Positions 1 through 9,027 of a stretch of DNA of 64,000 bases are shown piece by piece. The stretch's first letter is position 1. Every line of letters starts with the position of its first letter. The stretch is from Peptococcaceae bacterium UBA7185. GTDB lineage: Bacteria; Bacillota; Peptococcia; Peptococcales; Peptococcaceae. The position numbers and the translations under genes are program-made. Location of the stretch: positions 30,859-94,858 of the forward strand of contig DKVF01000031.1 in NCBI GenBank assembly GCA_002491065.1. Direction: 5' to 3'. The notes under the pieces are model-generated. The model searched no databases and was not told the DNA's origin. It worked only from the letters and a program-made list of their open reading frames with translations.

Positions 1-2
1 CC

Positions 3-2828
3 AAGCACCGCGCCATTTCTCTTTTGCAGGTGGCGACCCATCTTTCCAATATTTTGAAGGTGGGAGAGCGCATCAGCGTGCGGCACAGAGCAGGGCAGGG
101 GCTGGTGGATATTGCGCCGCTACTCACCTTGGAGGAGCGCAACGAACTGGTCATCGAGCTGACCAAAGGGCTGGAAATCGGAGAATATGAATTCTCCAAG
201 TATATTCCTGAATATCTGGGACAGATTGCGTTGTATCTCCATCCGAAGGAGCTGGATGAGATTGTGCAGGATTTGCAGAAGCTGCTGCGCAATGCCAATA
301 ATCGGGTGGTATCGGTGGCTTTGAATACATTGGGTGTGATTTTGGAATATTATCCGGCCTATCAGCAGCGCTTCGGCGAGACGGACGAACTGATAGAGAC
401 GCGCCGAAGCACGATTTTGGGGATGCTGTTGAGCGGGTTGTCCAGCTATGATGAAGAGGTGAGCTCGGAAGCCTTTATTGTGCTGGGGCATCAGCTCTTC
501 GGCTCAAAGCTGTTGTCTTTGGAGGAAAAAAATAAAATCTTTTTCCTGATTTATAAGCGGATGCTCATTCTCATTCATGACAAGGAGATGAGCGGCCTGG
601 CCTTTTTCAATCGGGCTGGGTCGCTGAATCATATTTATCGGTTTATTTCTGATTATCTGATGGAGTATGAGAAATTTGACGTGCCGGAGCTGGAGCGGGT
701 GGCCTTCTTCCCGGGCACCTTTGACCCCTTTTCCTCCAGCCACAAGGGGATTGTGCAGGAGATTCGCAATTTGGGATTTCAGGTTTATCTGGCGCTGGAT
801 GAGTTTTCCTGGAGCAAGAAAACCCAGCCGCGGATGACTCGCCGACAGATTATCACCATGTCGGTGGCCGATGAGGAAAATGTCTATCTGTTTCCCGACG
901 AGATTCCCATCAATCTGGCCAATGACAGCGATATGGCACGGCTCAAGGGATTGTTCCCCGACAAGGAGGTTTACATTGTGGTGGGCAGCGACGTCATTTT
1001 AAATGCGTCCTCCTATCGCAAGCCGGCTAAGCCCGGCTCTATCCATCATTTCAACCATATTGTGTTCCGGCGGGTGCAGGGCAAGGAGGAAGAGGAAGCC
1101 ATCGCGGCGGAAGTGGAAAAGCAGATGGAGGAAACGGTGCGCAATACGATCAAGGGAGAGCTTATTTATCTGACACTGCCTACCTATCTGGAGGATATCA
1201 GCTCCACGCGGATTCGGGAAAATATTGACTGCAACCGGGATATTTCCAATCTCATCAGTCCTCTGGCGCAAAACTATATCTATCATTATGGGCTCTATCT
1301 GCGGGAACCGCAGTATAAACCTATTTTGCAGGCTAAGAATATCAAGTTTGATTTTGTGACCGAGGAGAGCTCTTCTGAGGTGTATCAGCTCCTGGTCAGC
1401 TTTGCGCAGATGGATGAGCTGATGGATATGCTCAGTGAGCACTGGCAAAAGCCCGGTGCTACACTGGCTGTGCTGCGGGATGGCAGCCAGAATGATGGCA
1501 TCGTGGCCTTTGCCCTTACCTACACCATGGAAACGACGGATATGTACGGGATGTTCCATGACGCGGAGCTGGTGGAATGGCTGCGCAGCCGTATTTTTGG
1601 CAAGACCATGGTTTTGAGCGGTTTGTATGAGCTGCACGGTCATGCTGTAAAAAATGCCTCACAGCTGCTTCTGACGGAAGTGTTGGCCTATTATCTGGAG
1701 CAGGATTATGGCTATGCGCTCTATTGGGGCGAGAAGGCTGAGGGGCTGGAAGAATTGCTGCAGCGTCAGGGCTTCTTACCGGTGCCGCTGAACCAACAGG
1801 AGCAGGGACTTTATCTGGTAGATATGCGTCGGCCGCTGACGTTGATGAAAAATATCGAAACCACCATCAAGGAGCCCTTCAATCGCAATGCGCGTTTGCT
1901 GGCTGTGGTGGAGCAAAGTCATCGCCGTTTGCAGGAGGCTATGACGGAGCTTTACCCGGGCAGTCTGGTGTTATCTATAGACGCGGGGATTATGCATCAC
2001 AAAATGCTGCAGAAGATCACGCGGGCCAACCATGTGCCCAATGAACCTTTGCCGGTGCGCAAACTGGGCAAAAATATGTGTGTGCCCTTTGGCAAAATCT
2101 TGCGCGGTATGGTGGTGCCCAACACAGTGACCAAAACGCTGCACAGTGAGAAGGTGTATGACGGAGATATCAAAAAGTTCACCATTCAGAACTTCCCTTT
2201 TTATTCTACCTTGGAAAATCAGGTGCGCACCATCAAATCCTTTGACCGTCCTGTCATTTTGGTAGACGATTTGCTGCATAAGGGACACCGCATTCGCGGT
2301 CTGGAGCCCATTCTGCGGCAGGAACAGGTGCAGATTGACCGGATGGTGGTGGGAATTTTGTCGGCTCGGGGCAAGGATTTGATGGCAGAGCGGGCGTGCC
2401 CTGTGGAGAGCGCGTATTTTCTGCCGCGGCTCAAGGGCTGGTATGTGGAATCCACGCTGTATCCTTTTATCGGCGGCGACATGGTAGCGCGCAATGAGGA
2501 GAGCGACGCCAATCTGATTTCCTCGATCAACTTTATCCTGCCCTATGTGATGCCCAGCTATATGAAGGATGTGCCCCGGGAAGCGCTGTATTATTTTTCT
2601 TTAACTTGTCTGGAAAATGTGCATGAAATTTTGCAGGTGCTGGAGGAGGAATACCAGCAGCATTTCGGCCGCCGCCTGACGTTGGGCCGGTTAGGGGAGG
2701 CCATTATCTCCCCGCGCTGTCCTGACAGGGGGAATTGCGGCAGCTACGACAAAAATATTGCTGCTTCTGTGTATGTGCAGGATGATATTCAGCGGTTGGT
2801 GCGTCTGGAAAGTATTATGGCACGCTAG
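3..2828 (+). CDS. Multidomain HEAT / HxGH nucleotidyltransferase / phosphoribosyltransferase-like protein (5' partial)
   Basis: The reading frame is open to the window edge, so the start lies upstream; 941 codons are visible. Numbering from the TTG at 24, residues 1-225 are amphipathic helical repeats of HEAT type. Around 228-242 the motif GTFDPFSSSHKG marks an HxGH nucleotidyltransferase, and ISSTRIRENI near 395 is the NadD-type second motif. The second His of HxGH is replaced by Ile (HKGI), so catalysis is uncertain. Residues 430-600 look GNAT-like. Near 746-755, VILVDDLLHKGHR resembles a PRPP-binding loop of type I phosphoribosyltransferases. A Cys-containing tail (SPRCPDRGNCGSYD) ends the protein. 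Domain calls come from motifs only. A role in nucleotide or NAD metabolism is inference; I know no characterised protein with this architecture. Confidence 0.75.
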   Translation, partial: KHRAISLLQVATHLSNILKVGERISVRHRAGQGLVDIAPLLTLEERNELVIELTKGLEIGEYEFSKYIPEYLGQIALYLHPKELDEIVQDLQKLLRNANNRVVSVALNTLGVILEYYPAYQQRFGETDELIETRRSTILGMLLSGLSSYDEEVSSEAFIVLGHQLFGSKLLSLEEKNKIFFLIYKRMLILIHDKEMSGLAFFNRAGSLNHIYRFISDYLMEYEKFDVPELERVAFFPGTFDPFSSSHKGIVQEIRNLGFQVYLALDEFSWSKKTQPRMTRRQIITMSVADEENVYLFPDEIPINLANDSDMARLKGLFPDKEVYIVVGSDVILNASSYRKPAKPGSIHHFNHIVFRRVQGKEEEEAIAAEVEKQMEETVRNTIKGELIYLTLPTYLEDISSTRIRENIDCNRDISNLISPLAQNYIYHYGLYLREPQYKPILQAKNIKFDFVTEESSSEVYQLLVSFAQMDELMDMLSEHWQKPGATLAVLRDGSQNDGIVAFALTYTMETTDMYGMFHDAELVEWLRSRIFGKTMVLSGLYELHGHAVKNASQLLLTEVLAYYLEQDYGYALYWGEKAEGLEELLQRQGFLPVPLNQQEQGLYLVDMRRPLTLMKNIETTIKEPFNRNARLLAVVEQSHRRLQEAMTELYPGSLVLSIDAGIMHHKMLQKITRANHVPNEPLPVRKLGKNMCVPFGKILRGMVVPNTVTKTLHSEKVYDGDIKKFTIQNFPFYSTLENQVRTIKSFDRPVILVDDLLHKGHRIRGLEPILRQEQVQIDRMVVGILSARGKDLMAERACPVESAYFLPRLKGWYVESTLYPFIGGDMVARNEESDANLISSINFILPYVMPSYMKDVPREALYYFSLTCLENVHEILQVLEEEYQQHFGRRLTLGRLGEAIISPRCPDRGNCGSYDKNIAASVYVQDDIQRLVRLESIMAR

Positions 2829-2835
2829 GGGACAG

Positions 2836-2908
2836 GGCGCAGTTTCGGCGGCGAATCAGAAAAAGGGGAAATTGCGCCGTACAGCGCCGGGGATGCACTC
2901 GGCGCTGT
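2836..2908. other. Two consecutive inverted repeats downstream of the multidomain gene
   Basis: The first pair is GGCGCAGTTT (2836-2845) with AAATTGCGCC (2869-2878), one mismatch. The second is a perfect 8-bp pair, ACAGCGCC (2881-2888) with GGCGCTGT (2901-2908). There is no U-tract after either, so a simple intrinsic terminator is unlikely. The rest of the gap (2909-3030) holds a TATAAT at 2952-2957 without a good -35 box; it may be the promoter of the next gene. Confidence 0.4.
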
Positions 2909-3030
2909 CACTTTATGAGGAAAAAGCACTGCTGTGTTTACCAGTTTGTGGTATAATAGAGAGTATGAAATGAACGTGCGTATATCGCAATGAATGGAAA
3001 GGCGAACGGAATGGGAGAAAGGGAGGCGGA

Positions 3031-4287
3031 ATGATGTTTTACTATCAGGTGCAGGATGAGGTTTTAGTTTCCCGCGAAGCGTTGGCGGGTATCAGGGAAA
3101 TCACAGAGGAGGAGGCCAGCAAGGCGCAGCGGTTGATTTTTCTCAGCAGGCGGGCAGGCGCAGGCAAGGCGGCCTGGCTGGTGAGCCACAAAGCCTATTT
3201 GGCTGAGGCGGAAGAAGGGCTGTGGTGTCTGGATGGTAATCAGCAGGATGTGTTGGCGCAAAAGGTCCAGGATGTGCCTCAGTGGTTGGAAGAAAAAATT
3301 GCCGCTGGTGGTGTGATGGGCGTCTGCGCTGATTTGGCCCAGGCACAGGAGCTGCTGGCGCGAAAGGAGAATGCAGACAAAAAGGTTGTACATATTTTGG
3401 CTATGGGCGATGTGGGCAGCACGGTACTGATGGCACTGGCTCTTTTGGGCGGGGATTGTGTGCGAGAATTGGGCATCTATGATTTCAACGAAAGACTATG
3501 TCAGCGCTGGGAGCATGAAATCAATCAGATTGCCTATCCGTGGGCCTATGACTGCTTGCCTGCGGTGCGGGTGCTGACAGAGGACGAATTGTTTCAGTGT
3601 GATGTCTTTGTCTTTTGCGCCTCCAAATCCATTCCGGCGATTGGGGCCGATGTGCAGGATGTGCGCATGGCTCAATATGAGGCCAACAGTGCCATCATCA
3701 GCCGTTACGGCGTGCTGGCCAGAGAAGCGGGATTTCAGGGCCTGTTCGCGGTAGTGTCCGATCCGGTGGACCAGCTGTGCTGCAGCGTGTGGCGCGCCAG
3801 CAATCGGGATGCACTGGGAAATTGGGATGGCAAGGGACTGAGGCCGGAGCAAGTCCAGGGCTATGGGCTGGGTGTGATGAACAGCAGGGCCGCCTATTAC
3901 GCCAAGCAGGATGCACGGTTTCAGTCATTTCTCACTGAGGGCAGAGCATACGGTCCCCACGGGCAGCAGCTGGTCATTGCCAACAGTGTAACCCACTATG
4001 ACCACGCATTGTCCATGGAATTGACCAGGCTGACGGTAGAGGCCAATTTGGAGATACGGGCGCTGGGCTACAAGCCCTATATTGCGCCAGCGGTGTCCTC
4101 GGCGGCCATTTCCCTTTTGTTGACTTTGCGGGGAGAATGGCATTACAGCTCAAACTTTTTGCACGGAATCTATATGGGTGCCAAGAATCGCAGTACCAGA
4201 AACGGTTTGGAGCTGGAGGCGCTGCCTTTGCCGCCGCAGCTTTTAGCCCGCCTGGAGGCAGTGGCAGCGGAGCTGGAAAAATACTAA
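3031..4287 (+). CDS. Lactate/malate dehydrogenase-like NAD-binding protein
   Basis: This 418-residue protein starts at ATG (a second ATG follows) after GGGAGGCGG. A lineage-specific N-terminal region of about 115 residues precedes a Rossmann motif, ILAMGDVGSTV, followed by an acidic strand end (LGIYDFNE) suited to NAD. VVSDPVD matches the LDH/MDH VVSNPVD loop, and EGRAYGPHG carries the His expected at the proton-relay position (His195 in LDH). In the substrate loop GYGLGVMNSRAAYY the Arg is kept, but the catalytic Asp is Met or Asn, depending on the alignment. It is therefore a diverged member whose substrate, or even activity, cannot be assigned. It lies 39 bp upstream of a flavoprotein gene and is probably co-transcribed with it. 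Confidence 0.65.
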   Translation: MMFYYQVQDEVLVSREALAGIREITEEEASKAQRLIFLSRRAGAGKAAWLVSHKAYLAEAEEGLWCLDGNQQDVLAQKVQDVPQWLEEKIAAGGVMGVCADLAQAQELLARKENADKKVVHILAMGDVGSTVLMALALLGGDCVRELGIYDFNERLCQRWEHEINQIAYPWAYDCLPAVRVLTEDELFQCDVFVFCASKSIPAIGADVQDVRMAQYEANSAIISRYGVLAREAGFQGLFAVVSDPVDQLCCSVWRASNRDALGNWDGKGLRPEQVQGYGLGVMNSRAAYYAKQDARFQSFLTEGRAYGPHGQQLVIANSVTHYDHALSMELTRLTVEANLEIRALGYKPYIAPAVSSAAISLLLTLRGEWHYSSNFLHGIYMGAKNRSTRNGLELEALPLPPQLLARLEAVAAELEKY

Positions 4288-4325
4288 AGCAGCAGGCATA
4301 AAAAGGAACGGGAGATGAGTGACCA

Positions 4326-5408
4326 ATGGACGGAGCGGAAAAGGAATTATTGGTGATCATGCCGAAGGATGCACAGCAGACAGAAAATGCAAGGCTGGAT
4401 GCCGTGCTGGCCCAGGCCATTGCCGGATATGATACGGAATTTTGGTACGAGGAACGAGAGTTTGTACCCTTAAAAAATCGACGAATCCTTTTTGTACTCA
4501 ATCTAGGCGCCGACGGTGTCAATCTGGAATATCAGCGATTACTGCGCTGGTTGCGGCGTAGCCCCGGGTGCCTGGAGGGTTGTGTGGGCTCCGTCTTACT
4601 TGACGCAGACAGCGAGCTCTACACCAAAGCAGAGGGGCGGGAGCTTGTGTTTGCTGCCAACGGGCAGGGTTGCATATTTCCCGGGAAACCGCTGGTGGAG
4701 GGTACTGCTTCTCTGGACAATTTTCTGGTGCAGTCCCGCAATCTGGGGGTAGATTGCATGGGCGCATACCGGCAGGCTGCCCGCATGCTAGTGGAGCAGC
4801 TGCTGGCCTTCCAGTTGCCGCTGCGGCGAAAACCGCAGATTTTGGCTGTGCATGCCAGCAATCGGGCCACCTCCAACACGTTGACTTTGTGGCGGAAGGT
4901 GCGGCAGCATTTGGAGGATAGCTGTACCATTCAGGAGATTCCTCTGCAAAATGGAACGGTAGTGGATTGCAATGGCTGTCCTTATCAGACCTGTCGGCAC
5001 TTTGGCGAAACCTGTAGCTGTTTCTATGGCGGTGTGATCGTGGAGGAAGTGTATCCTGCTATTTTGGATTGTGATGCGCTGATTATGCTGTGCCCCAATT
5101 ATAATGATGCGGTGAGCGCCAATCTTTCCGCCTTTATCAATCGGCTGACAGCGCTGTTCAGTCAGGTGCGCTTTTATGACAAGGCGGTGTTTTGTCTGGT
5201 GGTATCGGGCTACAGCGGAGGCGATATCGTGGCCAAGCAGGTGCTGGGCGCTCTGAATATGAACAAGACCTTTTACTTGCCGGCCAATTTCGCCTTTTTG
5301 GCCACGGCCAACGATCCCTTCAGCATCAATAAAATTGACAGGATTGATGAGCAGGCGGCAGACTTTGCGGAAACTATCCGCAAGCATTTACAGGAAAGGC
5401 GGGTATAG
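4326..5408 (+). CDS. Iron-sulfur flavoprotein / NADPH-dependent FMN reductase-like protein
   Basis: The 360-residue protein has an N-terminal part (about 1-155) without a recognised fold and a C-terminal flavodoxin-like domain from about residue 165. That domain opens with ILAVHASNRATSNT, a typical FMN-phosphate loop of the FMN_red family. Cysteines in CNGCPYQTCRHFGETCSC (CX2CX4CX6CXC) resemble the compact cluster motif of archaeal and clostridial iron-sulfur flavoproteins. A one- or two-electron transfer role is inferred. The gene sits 39 bp after the dehydrogenase-like gene and 2 bp before folA, so the three are likely one transcript. Confidence 0.7.
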   Translation: MDGAEKELLVIMPKDAQQTENARLDAVLAQAIAGYDTEFWYEEREFVPLKNRRILFVLNLGADGVNLEYQRLLRWLRRSPGCLEGCVGSVLLDADSELYTKAEGRELVFAANGQGCIFPGKPLVEGTASLDNFLVQSRNLGVDCMGAYRQAARMLVEQLLAFQLPLRRKPQILAVHASNRATSNTLTLWRKVRQHLEDSCTIQEIPLQNGTVVDCNGCPYQTCRHFGETCSCFYGGVIVEEVYPAILDCDALIMLCPNYNDAVSANLSAFINRLTALFSQVRFYDKAVFCLVVSGYSGGDIVAKQVLGALNMNKTFYLPANFAFLATANDPFSINKIDRIDEQAADFAETIRKHLQERRV

Positions 5409-5410
5409 AC

Positions 5411-5890
5411 ATGATGCATCTCATCGCAGCAGTAGCGGAAAACGGGATCATCGGCAAAGACGGCGGGATTCCCTGGCATATTCCTGCCGATTTGGCCCAT
5501 TTTAAGGCGCTTACATGGGGACAGACTGTGATTATGGGGCGGCGCACCTATGAGAGCATTGGCCGCCCGTTGCCTGGACGGCGGAATATCGTGGTGTCCA
5601 CCACATTGCAATCTTTAGAGGGATGCAGCGTAGCGGGCTCCTTGCAGGAGGCGCTGCATCTGGCCAGCGAAACAGGCGGGGAGATTTTTATCATCGGCGG
5701 CGCACGCCTTTATGAAGAAGCGCTGCCCTTGGCACAGCAGCTGGATTTGACCCTGGTGGCAGGCAGACCGGAAGGAGATACCCGCTTTCCCGCCGTGGAC
5801 TGGGCCAACTTTCGGGAAGTGGCGCGCGTCGCCTGCGACAGCGTGCCAGGCTGCCAGTTCGTCACCTATGTGAGAGGGGAAGCTCTTTGA
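5411..5890 (+). CDS. folA: Dihydrofolate reductase
   Basis: At 159 residues the protein has the usual DHFR length. It reduces dihydrofolate to tetrahydrofolate with NADPH. IAAVAENGIIGKDGGIPWHI carries the Trp of the Met20-type loop, and the Asp of IPADLAHFK is the substrate-protonating acid. VIMGRRTYESIGRPLPGR is the NADPH-binding signature and IIGGARLYEEAL the second glycine motif. The ATG at 5411 is followed by a second ATG; AAAGGCGGG upstream serves either. No thymidylate synthase gene is adjacent. After its stop (5891-6018) no gene or clear terminator is visible before the convergent gene. Confidence 0.95.
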   Translation: MMHLIAAVAENGIIGKDGGIPWHIPADLAHFKALTWGQTVIMGRRTYESIGRPLPGRRNIVVSTTLQSLEGCSVAGSLQEALHLASETGGEIFIIGGARLYEEALPLAQQLDLTLVAGRPEGDTRFPAVDWANFREVARVACDSVPGCQFVTYVRGEAL

Positions 5891-6018
5891 GTATGTTTTT
5901 AGTTGATTATGGAGGAAGCCTTTCCCAATTTGGAGGTATCGTTTATAGAAGTGGTTTATCAAGCCCCTATTGTTTGTTGCCGTATTTCATAATTTTATGA
6001 AAACGATGTGTCTTTTCT

Positions 6019-7095
6019 TTATGCGCCATAGGTGCTGTACAGAGCTACATGGTCATAAATGCAGCGCCAGCTGCTGAAGGCATTTACAGTGACAGCGATA
6101 TAGGGCGCGCCGCTGGCAGACAAAAAGTAACTGACGGCACAGTTGCCCGACTGATTGACGAAGCCTGTTTTGGCGGCAATGACGCTTCCGTTGGTTTCTT
6201 TGTCTTCAATGCGGCGCAAGAACCAGTTGGAGATGTTTAAGCCATCTGGATGCTGTGAGGTGCGCGCAGTAGTGTAGTTTTTTGTGGATAACACCTCGCG
6301 GCATAAATCATTCTCCAAAGCAGCTTTCATAATGACGGCCATGTCAGCGGCGGTACAGTAGTGCAACTCGTCGTAGAGGCCAACGCAGTTGGTGAAATGG
6401 GCGGTTTGAGAGAGACCCAGCTCGTCCAGTTTTTCGTTCATCAAGTCGATAAATGCTTCGTGAGAGCCTGCTGTGTAGGTGGCTAAGGCTACGGCGGCAT
6501 CTGCGCCTGAGGGCAAAATGGTGCCGTAAAATAAGTCCTTAACGGGAACTGTTTCCCCGTCTGAGAAGCCTACAGCGCTGCATTTGTGCTGATAGCAATA
6601 ATCGGTAATCTCGCGGGAGATGGTAAAGGTATCATTGAGATCCTGGAGATGTTCGGCAGCCACCAGGATAGTCAGCACTTTGGTCATGGAAGCGGGAGAA
6701 ATGATGGTTTGTGCGTCTTTTTGCGCCACAATGGAATTGTCTTTTAGGTTGATTAAAAGGATTTGGGCGCTGGCAATGGACTCGTCATTTAGGGTGACAG
6801 TTTGCTCTGTGGCGGAAAACTCATAGCCGCGCTGCACTTCTGTGGCGCCAATATAGGCTGGTCCATTCTCTGCGGGAAGCGGCTGGGCAGCTTCTATTGG
6901 ATTGGCTGTGAGAAAATGGGCAGTGCCTATTTTGGCACTGATAATGAGTACCAGGCAGAGGAGGAGGACGCTGCCCAATAGTATACGTCGCTTGATGATG
7001 GTGCGCTGTCGTTGCCGCAAGCGGTTTTCCCGCTGTTCTTTATAATACTGAAGGGATTGCCTTTGTGTAGTTTTGTGAGGGTCTATTGAATTCAT
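6019..7095 (-). CDS. Membrane-anchored D-alanyl-D-alanine carboxypeptidase (PBP5/DacF type)
   Basis: The 358-residue protein trims the terminal D-Ala of peptidoglycan pentapeptides outside the membrane. A basic cytoplasmic segment (1-36) precedes one transmembrane helix (about 37-55), so it is an N-terminally anchored protein, not the C-terminal amphipathic-anchor form. The acyl-enzyme motif SxxK is S136-M-T-K139, and KTG is 309-311. The middle motif reads SGAD (196-199) where SGN is usual. TAGGAGAATAG is the ribosome-binding site. It is the last gene on the minus strand here and is separated from the Hdr-like operon by a terminator, so it is probably expressed independently. Confidence 0.9.
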   Translation of the reverse strand: MNSIDPHKTTQRQSLQYYKEQRENRLRQRQRTIIKRRILLGSVLLLCLVLIISAKIGTAHFLTANPIEAAQPLPAENGPAYIGATEVQRGYEFSATEQTVTLNDESIASAQILLINLKDNSIVAQKDAQTIISPASMTKVLTILVAAEHLQDLNDTFTISREITDYCYQHKCSAVGFSDGETVPVKDLFYGTILPSGADAAVALATYTAGSHEAFIDLMNEKLDELGLSQTAHFTNCVGLYDELHYCTAADMAVIMKAALENDLCREVLSTKNYTTARTSQHPDGLNISNWFLRRIEDKETNGSVIAAKTGFVNQSGNCAVSYFLSASGAPYIAVTVNAFSSWRCIYDHVALYSTYGA

Positions 7096-7232
7096 GTTTC
7101 TATTCTCCTACATGTTTATAGTTTCTGTTTGTAAAATATCTTATCTAACATTTTATAACAGAATGAGAAAAAAGAAAAGAGGATATTTTTTACAAGGCTG
7201 TGAAGGAATGAAGCTATAGGTTTTATGTATTT

Positions 7233-7271
7233 AAAAAACACCATTCCCTCAAAAAGAGAGAATGGTGTTTT
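7233..7271 (-). terminator. Rho-independent terminator of the Hdr-like operon
   Basis: AAAACACCATTC (7235-7246) pairs with GAATGGTGTTTT (7260-7271), leaving a 13-nt loop. Read on the minus strand the stem is followed by a run of T, placing it 50 bp after the stop codon of the Hdr-like Fe-S gene. The plus-strand side is also T-ended but no plus gene precedes it. Confidence 0.85.
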
Positions 7272-7320
7272 GGCTGCCTTTCCTTCCTATATGAGATTAG
7301 AATATGGAAGATAGACTGTT

Positions 7321-9003
7321 TTATTCATCACGCAGGAATTCCATATATGGTGAGCTGTATTTAGTCATGGCATTGACAATCAGTTCCACCAATCCGCCGT
7401 AATGAACGTTGTAGCGGTGTAGACCATAATGCTCAATGATATCACGCATAGCGCCTTTGCAGTTGGAGCATGGTGCACAGATATATTTTGGAATATCGGT
7501 GTTTTCCATAACTTCAGGACCGAATGCTTCCAGGATCTGTTCTAATTTTTTACGATGGGCAATATTATTGCGCCATTGTGGGAAGCTCATGGACTGCATA
7601 ATTGCGAAACCGGAACCGCCGCCGCAGCAGTAGTTGTTCACACCGTGGTCCTTCATTTCGTAGTAAGGCAGGCCCATGTTGCCATAGTGCCCTGGCTTCA
7701 TGATTGCTTTCAGGATATCACGCTGTGGTTTTACAATACCCATCTGACGAACATAGTTACATGGGTCATGCAATACAACAGGGAAGTCGTTGCGGTTCGG
7801 GTCAATCTGGAAGGTGCCGCTCAATACCAAATCACGCATCAAAGGCAGGAAGCTCTGTACTGGTACACGGTCGCTGCCTGGATAGTAGCGGTCTGCCATG
7901 ATGGCAGCTGCTTTGTGGGCATGGCCGCATTCTGCGATTACGATACGTTTTACGCCTAATTTTTTAGCAACTTCGTTCTGTTTTACAGCGACTTTTTTGC
8001 ACTGTGCGTCATCATACCACAAGCCGTAGTTTACGTTGTCATAGCCGCAGATATCGCTGGATAAGGTCCAGGACAGACCAGCTTCCTGGAACAGCATGGT
8101 AAATGCCATAGGGTTTTCAGGCCATGCGTTAAATTCACCGGCATTGTGGATGAGCAGAATGTCAGCACCTTCTACGTCCATTGGTGTTTTGTATTCGGTT
8201 ACGCCTTCGCCGAACAAATCGGTAGCGTCTTCATCCAAAAATTCTACAGTGTCCAGGAAAGGAACCTTGGACATACCGGTGGAAGAACCGGTTTTTAACT
8301 GCAGCTGTGTTCCTTTTTCATGTAATGGTTTTGGAGCGTAGCCCATTTCCTGGCTGAAAATTTTACGAATTTCACGGGCAATCAGACCATTGTCCAAAGC
8401 CAACGGACAGGTTTGCGCGCAGCGACGGCACAGGTTGCAGCGGTAGGACAGTTCGCCCAGACGTGCTACAGTTTCCCAGTTTAAGTCGATATCGCCGCCT
8501 ACGAATTTTACCATAACGCCTTTTTTGCCGCCAGGAATTAATTTGCCGTTTTTGTCGAAATATTTTTTCACAATCATACGCAATACTTCAGCGCGGTAGG
8601 TAGGACGATATAGTTCATTGCCGTTGGAGGCTTCAAAGATGTGGCAAGCGCCGGAACAAGTGTTGCATTTAGCGCAATATTCCATGGTCAGGTTTAATAC
8701 CTGCATGATACCGCCGTTGGTATCCAGCGACAGCATTTTTTCTACGCCGCGCAGAAATTTCTGTACCAGTTCGTCTTCTTCTTCTTTGGTTTTTGGTCTT
8801 TCAAAGGTATCAATGGCGATAAAACCATCTAGTTCACTGTTATATTTTTCATTCCACTCGGCTTTTGGTGCTTTAAAACCTGGTTCCATCTCCGGTTTGT
8901 CAAAAGGAGCCGGCAACGGTTTTAAGTCAGCGACGGTCAGTTCAATTAACTGCTCAGACATGTCGCCCATATCGCGCGGTCTTAACTCTTTACCGTTTTT
9001 CAC
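7321..9003 (-). CDS. Heterodisulfide reductase subunit D / DsrK-like Fe-S oxidoreductase
   Basis: The 560-residue cytoplasmic protein carries two [4Fe-4S] ferredoxin motifs, C110-C113-C116-C120 and C189-C192-C195-C199, the second with the usual Pro. A C-terminal CCG domain follows (about 410-520), with HDPCNY, NNYCCGGGSG and CAPCSNCKG; it has the pattern of a HdrD/DsrK noncubane cluster site. A first, degenerate CCG-type half precedes it. In methanogens and sulfate reducers such subunits reduce disulfides with electrons from a membrane cytochrome b. The physiological disulfide here is unknown. The start is GTG with GGAGGA seven bases upstream. It lies 24 bp after the membrane subunit gene in the same operon, as in dsrMK-type pairs. 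Confidence 0.85.
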   Translation of the reverse strand: MKNGKELRPRDMGDMSEQLIELTVADLKPLPAPFDKPEMEPGFKAPKAEWNEKYNSELDGFIAIDTFERPKTKEEEDELVQKFLRGVEKMLSLDTNGGIMQVLNLTMEYCAKCNTCSGACHIFEASNGNELYRPTYRAEVLRMIVKKYFDKNGKLIPGGKKGVMVKFVGGDIDLNWETVARLGELSYRCNLCRRCAQTCPLALDNGLIAREIRKIFSQEMGYAPKPLHEKGTQLQLKTGSSTGMSKVPFLDTVEFLDEDATDLFGEGVTEYKTPMDVEGADILLIHNAGEFNAWPENPMAFTMLFQEAGLSWTLSSDICGYDNVNYGLWYDDAQCKKVAVKQNEVAKKLGVKRIVIAECGHAHKAAAIMADRYYPGSDRVPVQSFLPLMRDLVLSGTFQIDPNRNDFPVVLHDPCNYVRQMGIVKPQRDILKAIMKPGHYGNMGLPYYEMKDHGVNNYCCGGGSGFAIMQSMSFPQWRNNIAHRKKLEQILEAFGPEVMENTDIPKYICAPCSNCKGAMRDIIEHYGLHRYNVHYGGLVELIVNAMTKYSSPYMEFLRDE

Positions 9004-9027
9004 AATACATTCCTCCGTTTCAATTGA

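Noticed and set aside
999..1643. 214-codon minus-strand frame in the multidomain gene
   Set aside because: Same reasons; no promoter or family signature.
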